A DNA stretch of 64,000 nucleotides from Asterias amurensis (lineage: Eukaryota > Echinodermata > Asteroidea > Forcipulatida > Asteriidae): assembly GCF_032118995.1 (NCBI RefSeq), contig NC_092668.1, forward strand, positions 10,085,501-10,149,500. Reading direction: 5' to 3'. Made by a program: the position numbers and the translations under genes. Every line of letters begins with the position of its first letter. Position 1 is the stretch's first letter. Below the pieces are notes generated by a model, which had not been told where the DNA came from, did not search any database, and saw only the letters and a program-made list of their open reading frames with translations. This document shows positions 49,094 through 61,576 of the stretch, one piece after another.

Positions 49094-50667
49094 AAGACTC
49101 ACATGAACTATTGAGGTAGACAAGAAGCTTTTAGAGTTGTAGCAACTGGAAACCATCAGAAGTGTCAAAACGTCGGGACAGAAAATCATCCAGCAAATCT
49201 CGGCATCACATATTTCTTGGGAAAAAAAGTGTTTTGTGACCTGGAAGTTGGTTTTGTCCTGTCTTTAAAAAGAATGCAATACAGTGCCTTGTGGGTAGAC
49301 AGTGAGAGGCCAAATTAGAAATTTTACGATTTACTAAAAATTACCTTGTTTATCCCCATTTTGTTAATTTTGTTTCTGCCTTTCAATTCTGCAGTTCAAT
49401 GAGCACTCTGTTTTACTCCAATTTTGTTTCCTAATTCTGTTTGGGATGCACACTTAACGCTTTTTTCTCGGCAGGTTTTAGCCCACTTCTCTCAGGGGGT
49501 GTCACAACTATTGCCAAATGTTATTGCTAATACAAAGACAATTTTGACGTAGACCATTTTTCAGTGTTTGTTTTTGCACATCATCAAAATCAGTGTTCAA
49601 TCCCTGTGATCAGCTGGCCAAATGGCACTTAAAATACCTGAAGACCAGTCATAAATCTGTACCACTGGAGCTACTGGCTAGAGTCCCATTTACAAATCAC
49701 ATGCTAATGACAATTCAAAAGAAAACATTACAATATGGACCAGGGTAAAGCTGGTGAACGAGTGAAGTGACAAGCTAACAAGGTCTTGCTGGCGTGTCAC
49801 TGAACAAGTTAAGGGAAAACGCTGAAAATTGTTTGTCTTTTCTGGGGGGGGGGTATGACTTTGGCTTGAAGTTTCTTTTATTTTTATGATGGTTGGGGTA
49901 ACACTCCGTAGGAGTATTTCGACAACTCCAGACTTGTAGAATTTAATATTGCATTTTGTTTTTCTTTTATTGACTGTATTGATAAATACAGAAACCAATC
50001 TTTGTAAAGACCAAGATACATGTAGATGGCTCAGTTCATGCACATGTATTTTGCTCGTCATTCTATTTTTTAAAAAAATGATAAGAGTTTGTATATTTGT
50101 ACACTTGTACATTGCAAGCATGACAAACATGCACCATACATGTACATGTATACATGTGTACATGTACTAAACAGAACATGTGCAAAGATGTGCATGTACG
50201 TACATTTATAAAAAATGTGTTCATTCATTATTAGAACTTTTACACAGAGTTGTAGGGACTTGCTATTGTTGTTCTATTATTCCTTTTTCTAAAGAATCCC
50301 CTTGTGGGGACCGAGTTTAATTAAGAAAAACTAGGTGGGGACCTTTGTTCCATTGTGTAAAAGTAACATAGTTCTTTAGAGATTTTGATTATTTTTCCAG
50401 TTTTGCTTTTTTTGTCATGCACTTAAGTTCCTTTGCCAGTGTGAGGCATTACAACTTGTAATCTGTGATCTGTTGTTAGATTGTGCATGTTGCTAAACAA
50501 AAACTAAGTTCTCAAGAAAATCAGGAGTCTTCATTTGACCATAGGAAGTGTATGCCATCTTTTCGTGTGTTTGAGAGTGCAGCAACCCTTAAGATACCAC
50601 AGAGACTGGAAGTGTCTTCCTTGTACCAAAATGTCTTTTGTGGCCACAAATGGCTGCAAGATCCACC

Positions 50668-50949
50668 CATAGAGTTATATTTAAGAACTAGAGGGCGCAC
50701 TGGCCTCTATATGCGGCCGGTATGTGCGCATACGGCCATTTTGTAAAACAACAAAACAACATCGCAGAGCGTGTGTTTACGCGGCCTGGTGTGTGGCCAT
50801 TTTCATAAGTTGACAAAACAGCATCGCGTGTAGCGTTATAAACACAAACTCCAACGTGTAGTTCATATTCAACGCACGAACAAAATGGCGCGCTTGCGGT
50901 GCCGTCAAGTTTGTGCAAGCAGCATCTAGTTCTTAAATATAACTCTATG
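50668..50949. mobile_element. Element with perfect 25-bp terminal inverted repeats
   Basis: The 25 bases at 50668-50692 (CATAGAGTTATATTTAAG...) recur exactly inverted at 50925-50949. Just outside are ATCCACCC and TTCCACCC, a near-perfect 8-bp duplication. The interior is CG-rich relative to the surroundings (GCGGCC, GCGCGC, CGCATACGG) and has no coding capacity. Confidence 0.8.
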
Positions 50950-51669
50950 CTTCCACCCAAACAAAAAGTTCAAAGTGAAGAGCGTGTCCTGATTTGACAT
51001 TTTCCACTGTTTTCCATATTAATATAGTATCTATGATTCAAAACAAAACTGATTTTTTTGTTGCAAGTAAAAATTGTGTCATGAACTCAATTAGCCTATA
51101 TTAGTCAAGTCTGTGCAGATGGTGATGTTTATACAGAAATTAATGGTCTCGATGGGGGTTAAGTTCAACAGTAGATATCTTCTTCTTTTTTTTCCCTTCT
51201 TTTTTACAGTTTCTGTTGAGAGTTTAGAAAGATTCACACTAATGTAACTCTGGGTTTTTTTATGGTGAGATTACCACTAAAACGTTGTGCAAAAATGTAG
51301 ACAGTGTGTAAGTTAGTTGTGCAAGGTGTTTTTCACCATTAACATCATAAAGCAGGGTTCTAAAGATCTTTGGGTTTTGGAGCGTGTAATTTTTATGAAA
51401 AGTCTAAAGACATTACTGCAAGGCTTTTGTGTAAATATTTCTTTGAATGCAGGAATGCTATAATTATGGATGGTTTGGGTTGTTTTCCTGGGGTTTTTTT
51501 CTGGAAAGAATTCTTTGGGGTTTTTAGTCAAAATGTAGGTCTCATCTTTTTAACAAAAAAAATAAAATACAGAAAAATGAATTGAATGTAGATTTGCTGC
51601 AAAAAAATATAATCTATTATTTGTGAAAGTTCCACTAACACAAACTGTTGTGTCTACAATTGTGTCTAA

Positions 51670-51815
51670 ATGGGAGACTTTTTCAGACGCTGGGTGGCAG
51701 CAGACTTACCAGGTAAAATCCGTTGTTCTCAGTAATTCGGCATGCTCAGAACTATGTACACAATGGAAATTTACCTGGTAATTCTGCTGCCACCTAGCGT
51801 TCCAAAGTCTCCCAT
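51670..51815. mobile_element. Family-E MITE, best preserved copy
   Basis: 146 bp with ends ATGGGAGACTTTTTCAGACG and CGTTCCAAAGTCTCCCAT, and the GGTGGCAGCAGACTTACCAG / CTGCTGCCACCTAGCG block. Confidence 0.8.
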
Positions 51816-52137
51816 TGATTGTCGTCATTACTTAAATGAAGCTATATACCCATGTACATAATTTCAAACTGTCTGCTCCTGGTGGGCCATTTTTTTAAAA
51901 GTCTAGTTGAATGTAAAGTTAAGGTGAGGATTTAAACATGTCAGTGTCGCCTTAACAAAGTTGCCAACTCCTCCTGATTCTGAAACCAATGTTTCTCTGT
52001 TCCGAATGAACAAATTTGAAAATCTCTCTGATTATGGAAACTTTACCAATAATGTTGAAAGTAATTCTAAAAATCTTTCTGATTGTTTAAATCTCCCTGA
52101 TTGCAAGATGCAAATGTTGACAGCTCTGCCTTAGGTC

Positions 52138-52272
52138 CGGCTCATACTTCTTGAGAAAGCAAATGCGGAGCAAATTTTGTTGATGCAACAATTGGTACAC
52201 ACCGTATTTCAAATTGTAATGCAAGAAAGTTTGCTGTGCTTTCACTTTCACGTAAAGTGTTAACCGGGCTTA
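52138..52272. mobile_element. Diverged relative of the 15411 foldback MITE
   Basis: Begins CCGGCTCATACTTCTTGAGA with AAGCAAATGCGGAGCAAATT and ends GTGTTAACCGGGCTT. Confidence 0.55.
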
Positions 52273-54205
52273 AAAATTGATACACACTGCATGACACAGT
52301 CGCACAGTATGAATCTAACTACCAAAATGGTGCATCAAGATTTTCAGTGAGTGATGAAATAGGTGATAGTTTTGTAGGTGATAGTCCCTAACCAGTATCC
52401 AAAACAAGCGAGGAAAATGAAATTGATTGTATTCATAGAGCTGTTGTATACACACAAATTTGCTTAGAAAAACTGTTGCTAAGCAGAAAAACTGTTGCTA
52501 AGTAGAAATGGTTCACCAACCAGAATGTATTGCGATGTACACATGTGTGTTGTTTGTGAATGGCCCCATGCAAATAATTGCTTATAAGACCAATTTACTA
52601 AGCATTATTCTGTCCATAGCAGCCCTTTGACATTTGGCCGAGACAAACAAAATGTTCAGTAGAGAGCCGCAATATTAATTTTTCCATGTTTTGTATGGAA
52701 GCTCTTTTTATACACTTCTGAATTAACAAAAACCGTCAGATCATTGTATTCACTATGTTTATTATTTCTTGCCTTTAGTAGATTTAGAAACACTTTACAC
52801 TTCAATTCAAGTAATGCTGCGTTGCTGCTTACATATTTATGCAATATTTTGGATGGTGGAGGGGTGGGCTGGCCATTCGTTGAAAGAATTAATGCTGTTT
52901 TTTCTCTCTTAGCTTCTATGTGTAATTTTGCTCTGCACGTTTTATTTGTGGTTGCCATTGGTGTAAGTGAACATAACTGTATTGGTTGTTAAGAGTAGTT
53001 GTAATGATAAACATTAAAAAGTGTTTGGGTATTTTTAAAATATTCTTGCAAGTTGGTGTCATTTTGAAAATGTAAACAATTTTTAAATTCGGTTGCTGGG
53101 TGATGATTCTTTACTTAGCCGTATAGCACAAGTTGATTTTGCAGTGTACAGTCAGCAAGATTATGGCGCGCACAATGTGAACTGGAGTTATTTCAGAACA
53201 GAATGATTCAAAAACCTTAGATGGGATGTTTTCAAATTGTGCCCTTAAGAAGGAGAGACTGGTGGTAACTCTATTTTCGCACTCTGCTCTGTGATACTTG
53301 CTCATAGACTTGTGTAGTCCTCTGAACATAAAGTGAATGTAGTTAATTTTAGATGCAAAACCTTAAATGTGTTAGCAAATTAAAATGGCATGGTAACAGG
53401 CTGGTGTTGCATAAGCCAGTCACTTTGTGCATGACATAACAATATTGCAAACTGTCGTTGGGCATCATGGAACAGTCTGATTCAACCACACAGTTTATGG
53501 CTCATAATCACAGGCATGATGTTGTAATGTAAAGGTCTGGTAACCTATCTCATCTAACTTGCTTTTAATACTGATAACTATGGATCAGACGGTGCATGTG
53601 AAAGTCGCAGTACACATTTAATGCATGTACTTTGTATAGAATTAACGCTAATAGAGGCTTTATGCTTTAAAAATCATACATGTTTGTACATATTTTTATA
53701 TTATCGGATGTAAATGTGATGAAGATCATGGTAACCTTTTATTCCATTCCAAAAAACAAGTCATGATTTTTCAGTTAAGTATCCAAGATCTTTTTAGTGC
53801 ACAATATTTTGCGCATTATTTGTGTATTATTTCAGTTACCTTTTATTTATATTATTAGCGTCGAGAGAGCATTTGTTTGTTACAGTGAAGGAAAGGGCCA
53901 TCAGAGTTTCTTTAAGAAATAAAAAATGTTTTGATACCAAGAGTTGTTTAGTCCAAAAGGGGACGATAAAGAGTTTTATAAAACTTGATAAGTATGCAAA
54001 TTTAGTTAGATAATTAACATTGAAAAACCGATGAGGAAATTGTCAATTTTCACAACCATGTTTAATAAGCTGTTGTTTAGAAACGTTTATCAACAATTTT
54101 CTGTTAACAATGGAAAATTTATTTGGAAATTTAACTAGTTGTTGCAAACTGCTTACCAACTACAAGGACTTGTGGTTTAAATGCAAACAAAAAGTAAAAT
54201 GCATG

Positions 54206-54308
54206 ACTGTCACTGGGTCGCAACATCAGGCCATAAACTCTCTTTTTTGCAATGGATTTTACACGGTCTGACTGCTGCCTCCTAATGCTTCAAGGTTTCC
54301 CATTGTTA
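54206..54308. mobile_element. Family-E MITE, decayed
   Basis: Right end GACTGCTGCCTCCTAATGCT...GGTTTCCCATTG resembles family E; left end is barely recognisable. Confidence 0.45.
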
Positions 54309-54522
54309 CTAGTCTGGTTGTCTATTCTCAATGAACGAATGCTCTCTAAGACCTTTTTAAGTGCTGTATTCATAGCATTGTTTTCAAACCTTTATGTCTA
54401 CCAGTTATTTAAGTTGTAAAACAATTAACATTGTCCCTTGTTTCTGGGGAAGGTACAACTTTTGTAATTCTTTAAAGTAGTGTTATTTAAAAAACTCTAT
54501 TTAGTAAAGGTGAGATCATGAA

Positions 54523-54907
54523 TTTAAAAGCAGTGGACACTATTGGTAATTATTCAAAGTAATTAGTATCATAAAACATTACTTGGTGACAAGTAATGGG
54601 GAGAGGTTGACAGTATAAAATATTGTTGGAAACAGCTCCCTCTGGAGTGACGTAGTTTTCGCAAAAGAAGTAATTTTCAAAAATTTGATTTTGAGACCTC
54701 AGAATGAGATTTTGAGATCTCGAAATTAAGCATCTGAAAGCACACAACTCCGTGTGACAATGGTGTTTTTTCTTCCTTTATTATCTTGTAACTTTATGAC
54801 CAATTGAGCTAAACCTTTCACAGGTTTGTTATTGTATGCACATGTTGAGATACACCAAGTGAGAAGACTTTTCTTTGACAATTACCAATTGTGTCCAGCG
54901 TCTTTAA
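54523..54907 (-). mobile_element. Family-B MITE (TTAA-ended), minus orientation
   Basis: Ends TTAAAAGCAGTGGACACTAT and ATTGTGTCCAGCGTCTTTAA. The interior is the reverse complement of the 55368 copy, lying only 460 bp away, so the two are inverted neighbours. Confidence 0.85.
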
Positions 54908-55367
54908 GTTAATTTGCAAACTTTTCATGTTAAACCAGTTCAAGTCAAGTAATGTGATTCAATCCCATCTCGGCAATTGTGGTTTGGGTTTGTGTTTTGT
55001 TTGTTTTTCCTTTGGTTTTCTTTTTAAAAAAATGTTTATGTTTGTTTGATACACAATTTTTCAGATAATTTCAAGTATTTTCCCTGTAGTAAGATTATTA
55101 TTATCATTTGTAACATCCTATGCCAAATCGGGTGCTTCTAAGGAATAGTCATGTGGTATAAACGTTGAGACAGTTTTCATACAGTTTTCATGTTGTCATC
55201 ATCAGTTTACCAGACCCATATATCGGTTTTTGAAGGGAGTACCTGGTTTGTACTGGGAAAGTAATTTTTTCCTGTTATTTAACTTATCTTATAAAGTTGG
55301 ATCTTCAAAGTAGCTTGATATTTATTGTTTCATGTTTCGTGTTTTTTCTGCATTCTTACAAGTATGT

Positions 55368-55746
55368 TTAAAGACAGTGGACACTATTGGTAAATGTCAA
55401 AGACCAGTCTTCTCACTTGGTGTATCTCAACATATGCATAAAATAACAAACATGTAAAATTTGAGCTCAATCGGTCATAGAAGTTGCGAGATAATAATTA
55501 AAGAAAAAACACCCTTGTCACACGAAGTTTTGTGCTTTCTGATGCTTGATTTCGAGACCTCAAGTTCTAAACTTGAGGTCTCGAAATCAATTCGTGGAAA
55601 ATTACTTCTCTCTCGAAAACTACGTCACTTCAGAGGGAGCTGTTTCTCACAATGTTATATCAACCTCTCCCCATTACTCGTAACCAAGAAAGGTTTTATG
55701 ATGATAATTATTTTGAGTAATTACCCATAGTGTCCACTGCCTTTAA
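55368..55746 (+). mobile_element. Family-B MITE (TTAA-ended), best preserved copy
   Basis: 379 bp from TTAAAGACAGTGGACACTAT to ATAGTGTCCACTGCCTTTAA, an imperfect inverted terminal pair. Contains a short internal inverted pair around GAGACCTCAAGTT/AACTTGAGGTCTC. Confidence 0.88.
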
Positions 55747-56270
55747 AGGATAGTTTCAAACCAAGATACAATTCAAGTGTTTTTTAAAAAGTGCAAAATG
55801 TTTATATTCATAGAATGTAACAACCTTTAAAACAACTAATCAAAAGCGATGATTTGAAGAATTTGTAGCTATATTTAAGTGTCACTAAAGTTAAACTGTA
55901 TTTTGGTAAAGTAAGATTATGCATGTTATTGCTCATGTTCCTATTTTGTAAAAAATATGTAAATGTAGAATATGATTTTAATAATAACATGGAAGGATGA
56001 TTAATATTCATAAAATAAAATAAATGCTAGCTTGATTGAAGTAATAAATATCATTTTTCCTTTGTATGGGTAACACACAGCATTGTGTAGTAAAACAGCT
56101 TGTATGCCCGCGTTTTAAAGTCACCTGGAAATATAATTTTTTTTCTTTCAAACATAAGAGTATATGCTTACGAACAATAAAACAATTTTTTTAGTAATTG
56201 TTTGTCACGATTTATATGTTTAAAAAATATATAAAGTTGTTTGGGGGGCTGACTCCGCCTACCCCTTTTG

Positions 56271-56531
56271 TGACGTCAATCGAGGCAGACTTTGCCTGCA
56301 ATGCGTATAGTAAACACACGTGCAAAGTACATGTACGTCCAAGTCTTGAGTTGGTACATTTCAAAAAGTGTTTTTCTGCATTCAGCAGCAATACACCTGG
56401 TCGGCACTGCCGGAAAAAAAAAAAAACTTTATTTTTTTGAAACGTACAAACTCACGACTTGGTCCGTACATGTACTTTGCAATTGTGTTTACTCTACACG
56501 TTACAGGCAAAGTCTGCCTCGATTGACGTCA
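56271..56531. mobile_element. Foldback with perfect 28-bp arms
   Basis: 28 bases at 56271-56298 (TGACGTCAATCGAGGCAGAC...) recur exactly inverted at 56504-56531. Additional inner matches (GTACATGTACG, AAACACA/TGTGTTT) pair too. Homopolymer A near the centre. Confidence 0.78.
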
Positions 56532-58129
56532 CGAACAGCGCCCTCTCGGGTCGGGGTCTACTCTTAAATTTGTAAATAACATAAGAACTGATTTTTTAAA
56601 ACCTTAGTTAACTGTTTATTCACATTCAACTCATCAAAACACATATATTAGTGACAAAAGCTTTATTTTGAAAAAATACCACTTCCAGGTTACTTTAAGT
56701 ATAACGAACTTCTAAAATGTAAATAGAAAACAAAACAAAAAACAGAAAAAGGGAGGATCAGCAAAACATTAAAATAGGTGTAACTAAAACAAGGGTCATT
56801 AAAACTTTCCAAAATTGAGAGCGAAACAATTCTCCTGAACTCCCTTGATGGCACTGTGATAATACCTTTTGATTTGATAAAGTGATTCTGCCGGCTCCCC
56901 TGCTCCCCCCCCCCCCCCCCCTTTTTGGAGAGCTGTTGTGACGTAGAGGTACCCGATTAGTGTGGTCGATCTGTCTGTGGACGCCATTTTTGGTCCAAAA
57001 TGTAGCACACTGTATGGTGCACCCCACGAAAATAATGAGGAAACGGAGCTATGCCCTCAAAATGTTCTGTATTAGACGATCTGAGAACCCCCACAAAAAG
57101 GGTTTTGGTGTTGAACTTCCCGACGGTGACACCTGGGCAACTGTTGTTGACTGCAATCTTCATGCATTTTGGATGACCCAGGCCCTAGAAAATTTGTCCT
57201 TTTTACTGAGAGGTGTAGGGATATTGTTCAAGATTTGTGCTTGGACGTTTGGAAAAATTACACTGGGGGGTACTGGGGGGTGCAGGGGTGTTTGGAGGGG
57301 AATAACTCGACGGGCCTAAGGACCTTCCATTATACAATTTGAGCAGAGGCTGGATTTAAAATCAAGAGTCAACGAATAATTTTCCTTTTTTTAATAATAC
57401 TGTAAACAGCTGTGAGGCTTCCTGTTTTGTTTTTTTCGTGTTTTTTTAAATAATAATTATTAGCCTTTTTACACTGTGTGCCCGTGGGTTTAGGGGGTGC
57501 ACCCACAACCCTATGTACAGCCTAGTCTGGCACCCTTTGTGCGTGGATATGCGCTAGGAATCAAACTCCCAAAATGGCGCGTGCATTTTGTGATGACGTC
57601 ATCAGGTAAATTGGGTTAATGCACATAAATAGGGCAACCAAAGGGACCCAAGTGTTTCCTGCCAGGTGGACATGGATGACTTGTTGATGTCCTCCATGGG
57701 AGGTCAGGGTACCAAGTAGGGCTGTGTCATTGGCCCCAAACGAGCCAGACTTTAAAATAGTTAGAGAAGAGTATTCGTTCAACAAGGCATCAATCTTGGT
57801 ATTAGGAGGCCCACACATTACATTGTGGTTGCTTTGACCCGGCAATTACAAATAGAGCAAAATCATACCATGCTCTCTTTTTTACCAAAATGAATACCAT
57901 TTTGTTTACAGGCCGTCTCCGGAAAATCTATTAAAATTTAGCGAGAACTGTCCTTGATCTTGAGGTCACGGTTGTTTCTCGGACCAGATAACAAGTTTTC
58001 TGATATTATTACAGGTAAATTATCAAAACTGCCGGGGTCGAGGTTGGACTGCTCTGTGACATTGACTAGATAACAACTGATAACTACATGAGTAATGTCA
58101 ATTTTGCCTTGTGGTGCTAGACTAGAGAG

Positions 58130-58130
58130 C

Positions 58131-58210
<80 letters not shown>

Positions 58211-58211
58211 A
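58130..58211. repeat. CAA trinucleotide microsatellite
   Basis: About 27 uninterrupted CAA units. The opposite strand reads as poly-leucine, which is a by-product. Confidence 0.95.
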
Positions 58212-59262
58212 AAACCATTCGCCTTGAAATGTATTGGAGGTAACTAAACAACTCGTGATTTTTAGTCAATAATTGATAGATAAACCGATGATTAGAGTTG
58301 CATCAATTCAAACAAATAATAAAAATATCAACATAAGTTTTATTGAGCTATGATTTCAATATCTCAATCTTGCCGCTATTTTACACAATGCATGTGTAGT
58401 AGTTGGATTGGCTCTGCTGTGCAACCAGGTTGAAAACAGAAAGAAAATCTGGCTCCAAAAAGCTTCTGCTATGAATAATTGTGGATTGTATACTCTGAAT
58501 GCTTAAAGCGCAATACGTTCTATAAACTAATAAACGTCACGCTTTCAGCTGTACAAAATACTGACGTCGGCGCGTTAGTATTCTCAACACTGTTTTTATC
58601 TGCAGTATTGTTTTACTTTTTATTATTTTTATTTAATGATTTGCATATTTATTTACTAAGTGCAGCTCAATTACATGACCAAGGTAAACATCCAATCTAT
58701 CTGACGAGTAGGCCCACCTTTGATGTTTGTAAAAAAATGCTTTTATCTGGAGTCAGATTAAAGTTCATCAGATCGAACACTATGGAGGATTGACGACATC
58801 GTGTAACTTTTTTTCACACAATAAGTTGTCTTCATAGTCCGAAGTATAATATGAGACTGTTCCATTCTTAAAGAGGTTGAGCCAGTACTACCTTTGCAAC
58901 AAAGAATTGAAAAGGAAATAAATAGAAACATTTGAGAAGGTATATTTCTGTGTAATTGGTAATCACAAAAATAAGTACAGTAGGCTTGCAGAAAAATCTG
59001 CCTTTTGGAAAAAAGTTTTATCATACCGTCCTTTCTACGACACCCCTCCAACAAAATTGACTAGTCCTGAAACTAGACTATAAACAATAATGATTAATAT
59101 AAAAAGGTCCACCAGCGAACCTTGGTTTAGTGGACCAGAATATTGTTTTGGAAAAGTAACCGCCGGAATTGCAGTTGTTGTAGCCGGTTACAAAAGACGC
59201 AACATTATTCAGAAAGGTAGGTTTACATTTTGTTATTAGTTGTAATAAGTCGTGACGTTTAT

Positions 59263-59628
59263 TAATGGGAAGGTACACGTTTGGTATTTTTATACTCAAA
59301 ACAAATATTAACTTAAAAACTGATTTGGTCTTGAGCATTGGAGAGCTGTTGATAGTATAAAACATTGTGAGAAACGGCTCCCTCTGAAGTAGCATAAATT
59401 TTTAGAAAGAGGTAATTTCTCAAGTCAATAATAAAAGACTTCTAGCCAGAAGTCTTTTAATTCCTATCTGAAAACACAAAACATTGTCCAACAAGGGTAT
59501 TTTTTCTCTCATCGTTTTCTCGTAACTTCGATGACCTCTTTAAGTTTGTTATTTTATACATGTGTTGAGATACATCAAGTGAGCAAGACTGATCTTTGAC
59601 AATTACCAAACGTGTACCTTCCCTTTAA
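59263..59628 (-). mobile_element. Family-B related MITE
   Basis: Perfect 20-bp inverted ends, GGGAAGGTACACGTTTGGTA at 59267-59286 and its complement near 59604-59623, followed by CTTTAA. The interior shares the GAGAAACGGCTCCCTCTGAAG and GTTGAGATACATCAAGTGAG blocks of family B in minus orientation, so it is a subfamily with different tips. Confidence 0.8.
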
Positions 59629-60469
59629 GGCAAGATTTTGTACCGTTAATATTATTTGTAATTTCTAAATTTGAAACAGGATTCGTGTGCGACAGATCAA
59701 GAACTTTTCTTGTTCAATTTTGTAAACAAAACTATCAATGGGGGGGGGGGGGGGTGAGGGGGGGGCGTCAAAACAGTGGGCAAATAAATAGAAGTCCTTC
59801 ATTGATTTACCGAATCGACTTATGGGGCGGGAGAGGGGGCGGGGAGGCACAGCCTGATGAGGGCCACTTTAGGAAACCATTTCTTTTGCAGTTGGGGCAG
59901 CTAAAACTTAGAGTCACACCTACACAAATCTTTAGAGTGTTGCACGTAAAAACAGGTGCTGGGAGTCGAGATTATTGTTTTATGACTGTAAAATACCCGC
60001 TGTTTAGAAACAGATCCCTCGTAGGCCGGGGTCCCGAGGTCCCGGCTGTAGGTTACACCTCTGGAAAGCCTCCCTCCGTGGGTGCGACGCAGAGACCTGG
60101 CAGGCCTGCATGCTCCTAAAGGTTCTGCCAAGTTGTTCCTACCTCCATTGGAACACCATGGATATCCTTCCTCCTTGGTCTCAAGAGTCAGAAAGACATG
60201 GAACGGTGGTTCCAGGAACTCCCGGGGACGTCCAAGGAATTAAGTCCAGTCCTGGGGTTTATTTTGAGAGTTTTTCAAAACTTGTTTTTGTATGCACTCA
60301 TCCTGACGTGACGCTCTTGAATGAACTATAAACGACTTTTGGTTAATTATTGCCGCTCACTATTTGACTGAAAGTCGCTTTTAATAGTAGCATACAGGAT
60401 AAAAATATTGATTAGCAGAGCATCAGCACACTTTGTGCTGCTGTAGTCAATCATGGCAGACAATCCACC

Positions 60470-60535
60470 ACTACGCTTTGGTGGGATTCGAACCCAGCGT
60501 TTGCATTCAAGGCCAGCAGTTTGGCTGCCATAATA
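60470..60535 (-). mobile_element. tRNA-like segment
   Basis: Minus strand reads AACGCTGGGTTCGAATCCCACC, a strong B box, preceded by GGCCTTGAATGCA; the 5' half is not tRNA-like. Confidence 0.4.
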
Positions 60536-60654
60536 GTTTCAAACAGAGTAATTGTGAAGATGGTTTGAAATAAATTATATTATGAACCAAATAATAGCAA
60601 TGCATGAAGCAAGTCCGTTTTTCCTCCATTGTTATAGGGTGACTTTGAGTGAAA

Positions 60655-60870
60655 GAGTGACTGTATTGGTAGTTACTGAATTTGTTTTATTAGCACGGGG
60701 AGAGGTTGATATAGTATAAAACACTGTGAGAAATGTCTCCTTTGAAGTGATGTAAAGTTATCGAGAAAGAAGTTATTTTCAACGAAATTGGTTTCGAGGC
60801 CTCGGATTTAGAATTTGAGGTCACGAAATGTATCAGAAGCACACAACTTGTGACCAGGGTGTTTTTGATC
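60655..60870 (-). mobile_element. Family-B MITE fragment
   Basis: Contains GGGGAGAGGTTGATATAGTA, GAGAAATGTCTCC and a decayed GAGGCCTCG/GAGGTCACG pair. Truncated on the right. Confidence 0.65.
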
Positions 60871-61507
60871 CTCAACATTCTTGATACTCGATCTTTGAGC
60901 GTAACCGATACTTCGGGTGTCTGTTTCCCTCCTTCAGTTGTGGTAATCCACAATTATAAGAACAATCGGTAAATGTTACCCTAAGGGTACACTTTCAGCC
61001 TTGGGCACCATGCCACTATTGTGTCATCGTGTCGTGTGGTTATCGCATAAAAAATAACGGCAGCTGGCAACCCTAGCGACCCCTCTGACGTGTTTGGGGG
61101 TAAAAGGGCAAATTTGAGCCTGGTTATCGACAAAAACAACAATAGGCCGTGAGAGAAAAACATTTTGGGGAAAAACTAATACAAAAATGCCAAACTAATA
61201 CAATGCATAAGCTGCCTCATCAATTTCTGAACTGAAAAAAAAAAAATCTTGCATAATTTTATTAAAATAGTTTCAAAAATAAAGGCAATCAAGAACACTT
61301 TTTAGGGGGATTAATAGGCAAACCTATTTGAATTTAATAAAAAAAAAGTTAACGTTGTCTTTCGGGTTCAAGATGATGTGAACTGCTTGCGACGTGAATA
61401 AAACAGGCCCAGCAGCAAAGCAAAGGACGTTTTGAACTATCAGGTTATTTCGCTTTTGTTTTACAGCGCCATATTGCTTCAACTTGAGTCCGGGCTCTTC
61501 CAGCACA

Positions 61508-61576
61508 ATGAAGCTGTTGTGTTTGTTGATGCTTGCAGGGGTAACGTGTGGATCGATTATTCGTAAACTACAGCAG
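61508..61576 (+). CDS. Possible signal-peptide first coding exon
   Basis: ATG with A at -3 begins 23 codons: basic start, hydrophobic LLCLLMLAGVTCG, then SIIRKLQQ, ending at CAG followed by GTAAGA, a good donor (phase 0). This is the layout of a secretory-protein first exon. Reading past the donor gives low-complexity residues, supporting an intron. No downstream exon can be recognised before the retrotransposon at 62650, so the gene would have to continue beyond the window. Some secreted aspartic proteases have first exons of this shape, but that is only a weak resemblance. Confidence 0.35.

Larger units (their letters stand above)
49094..61507. other. Repeat-rich region after the mucin-like gene
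   Basis: Contains the unplaced 3' UTR of the mucin-like gene, a 281-bp element with perfect 25-bp inverted ends (50668-50949), family-E and family-B MITEs, a foldback (56271-56531), homopolymer C and G runs (about 56907-56923 and 59740-59767), a CAA microsatellite (58130-58211) and a tRNA-like segment near 60480. No reading frame has recognisable domains or convincing splice structure. Confidence 0.55.

Noticed and set aside
56960-57319. 119-residue plus-strand frame
   Set aside because: No family resemblance and no supporting exon borders; next to homopolymers and repeats.
57938-58210. Poly-leucine reading frame
   Set aside because: Produced by the CAA microsatellite on the other strand.
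59685-60119. 144-residue glycine-rich plus-strand frame
   Set aside because: Driven by G homopolymer runs, with no domain, splice or codon support.
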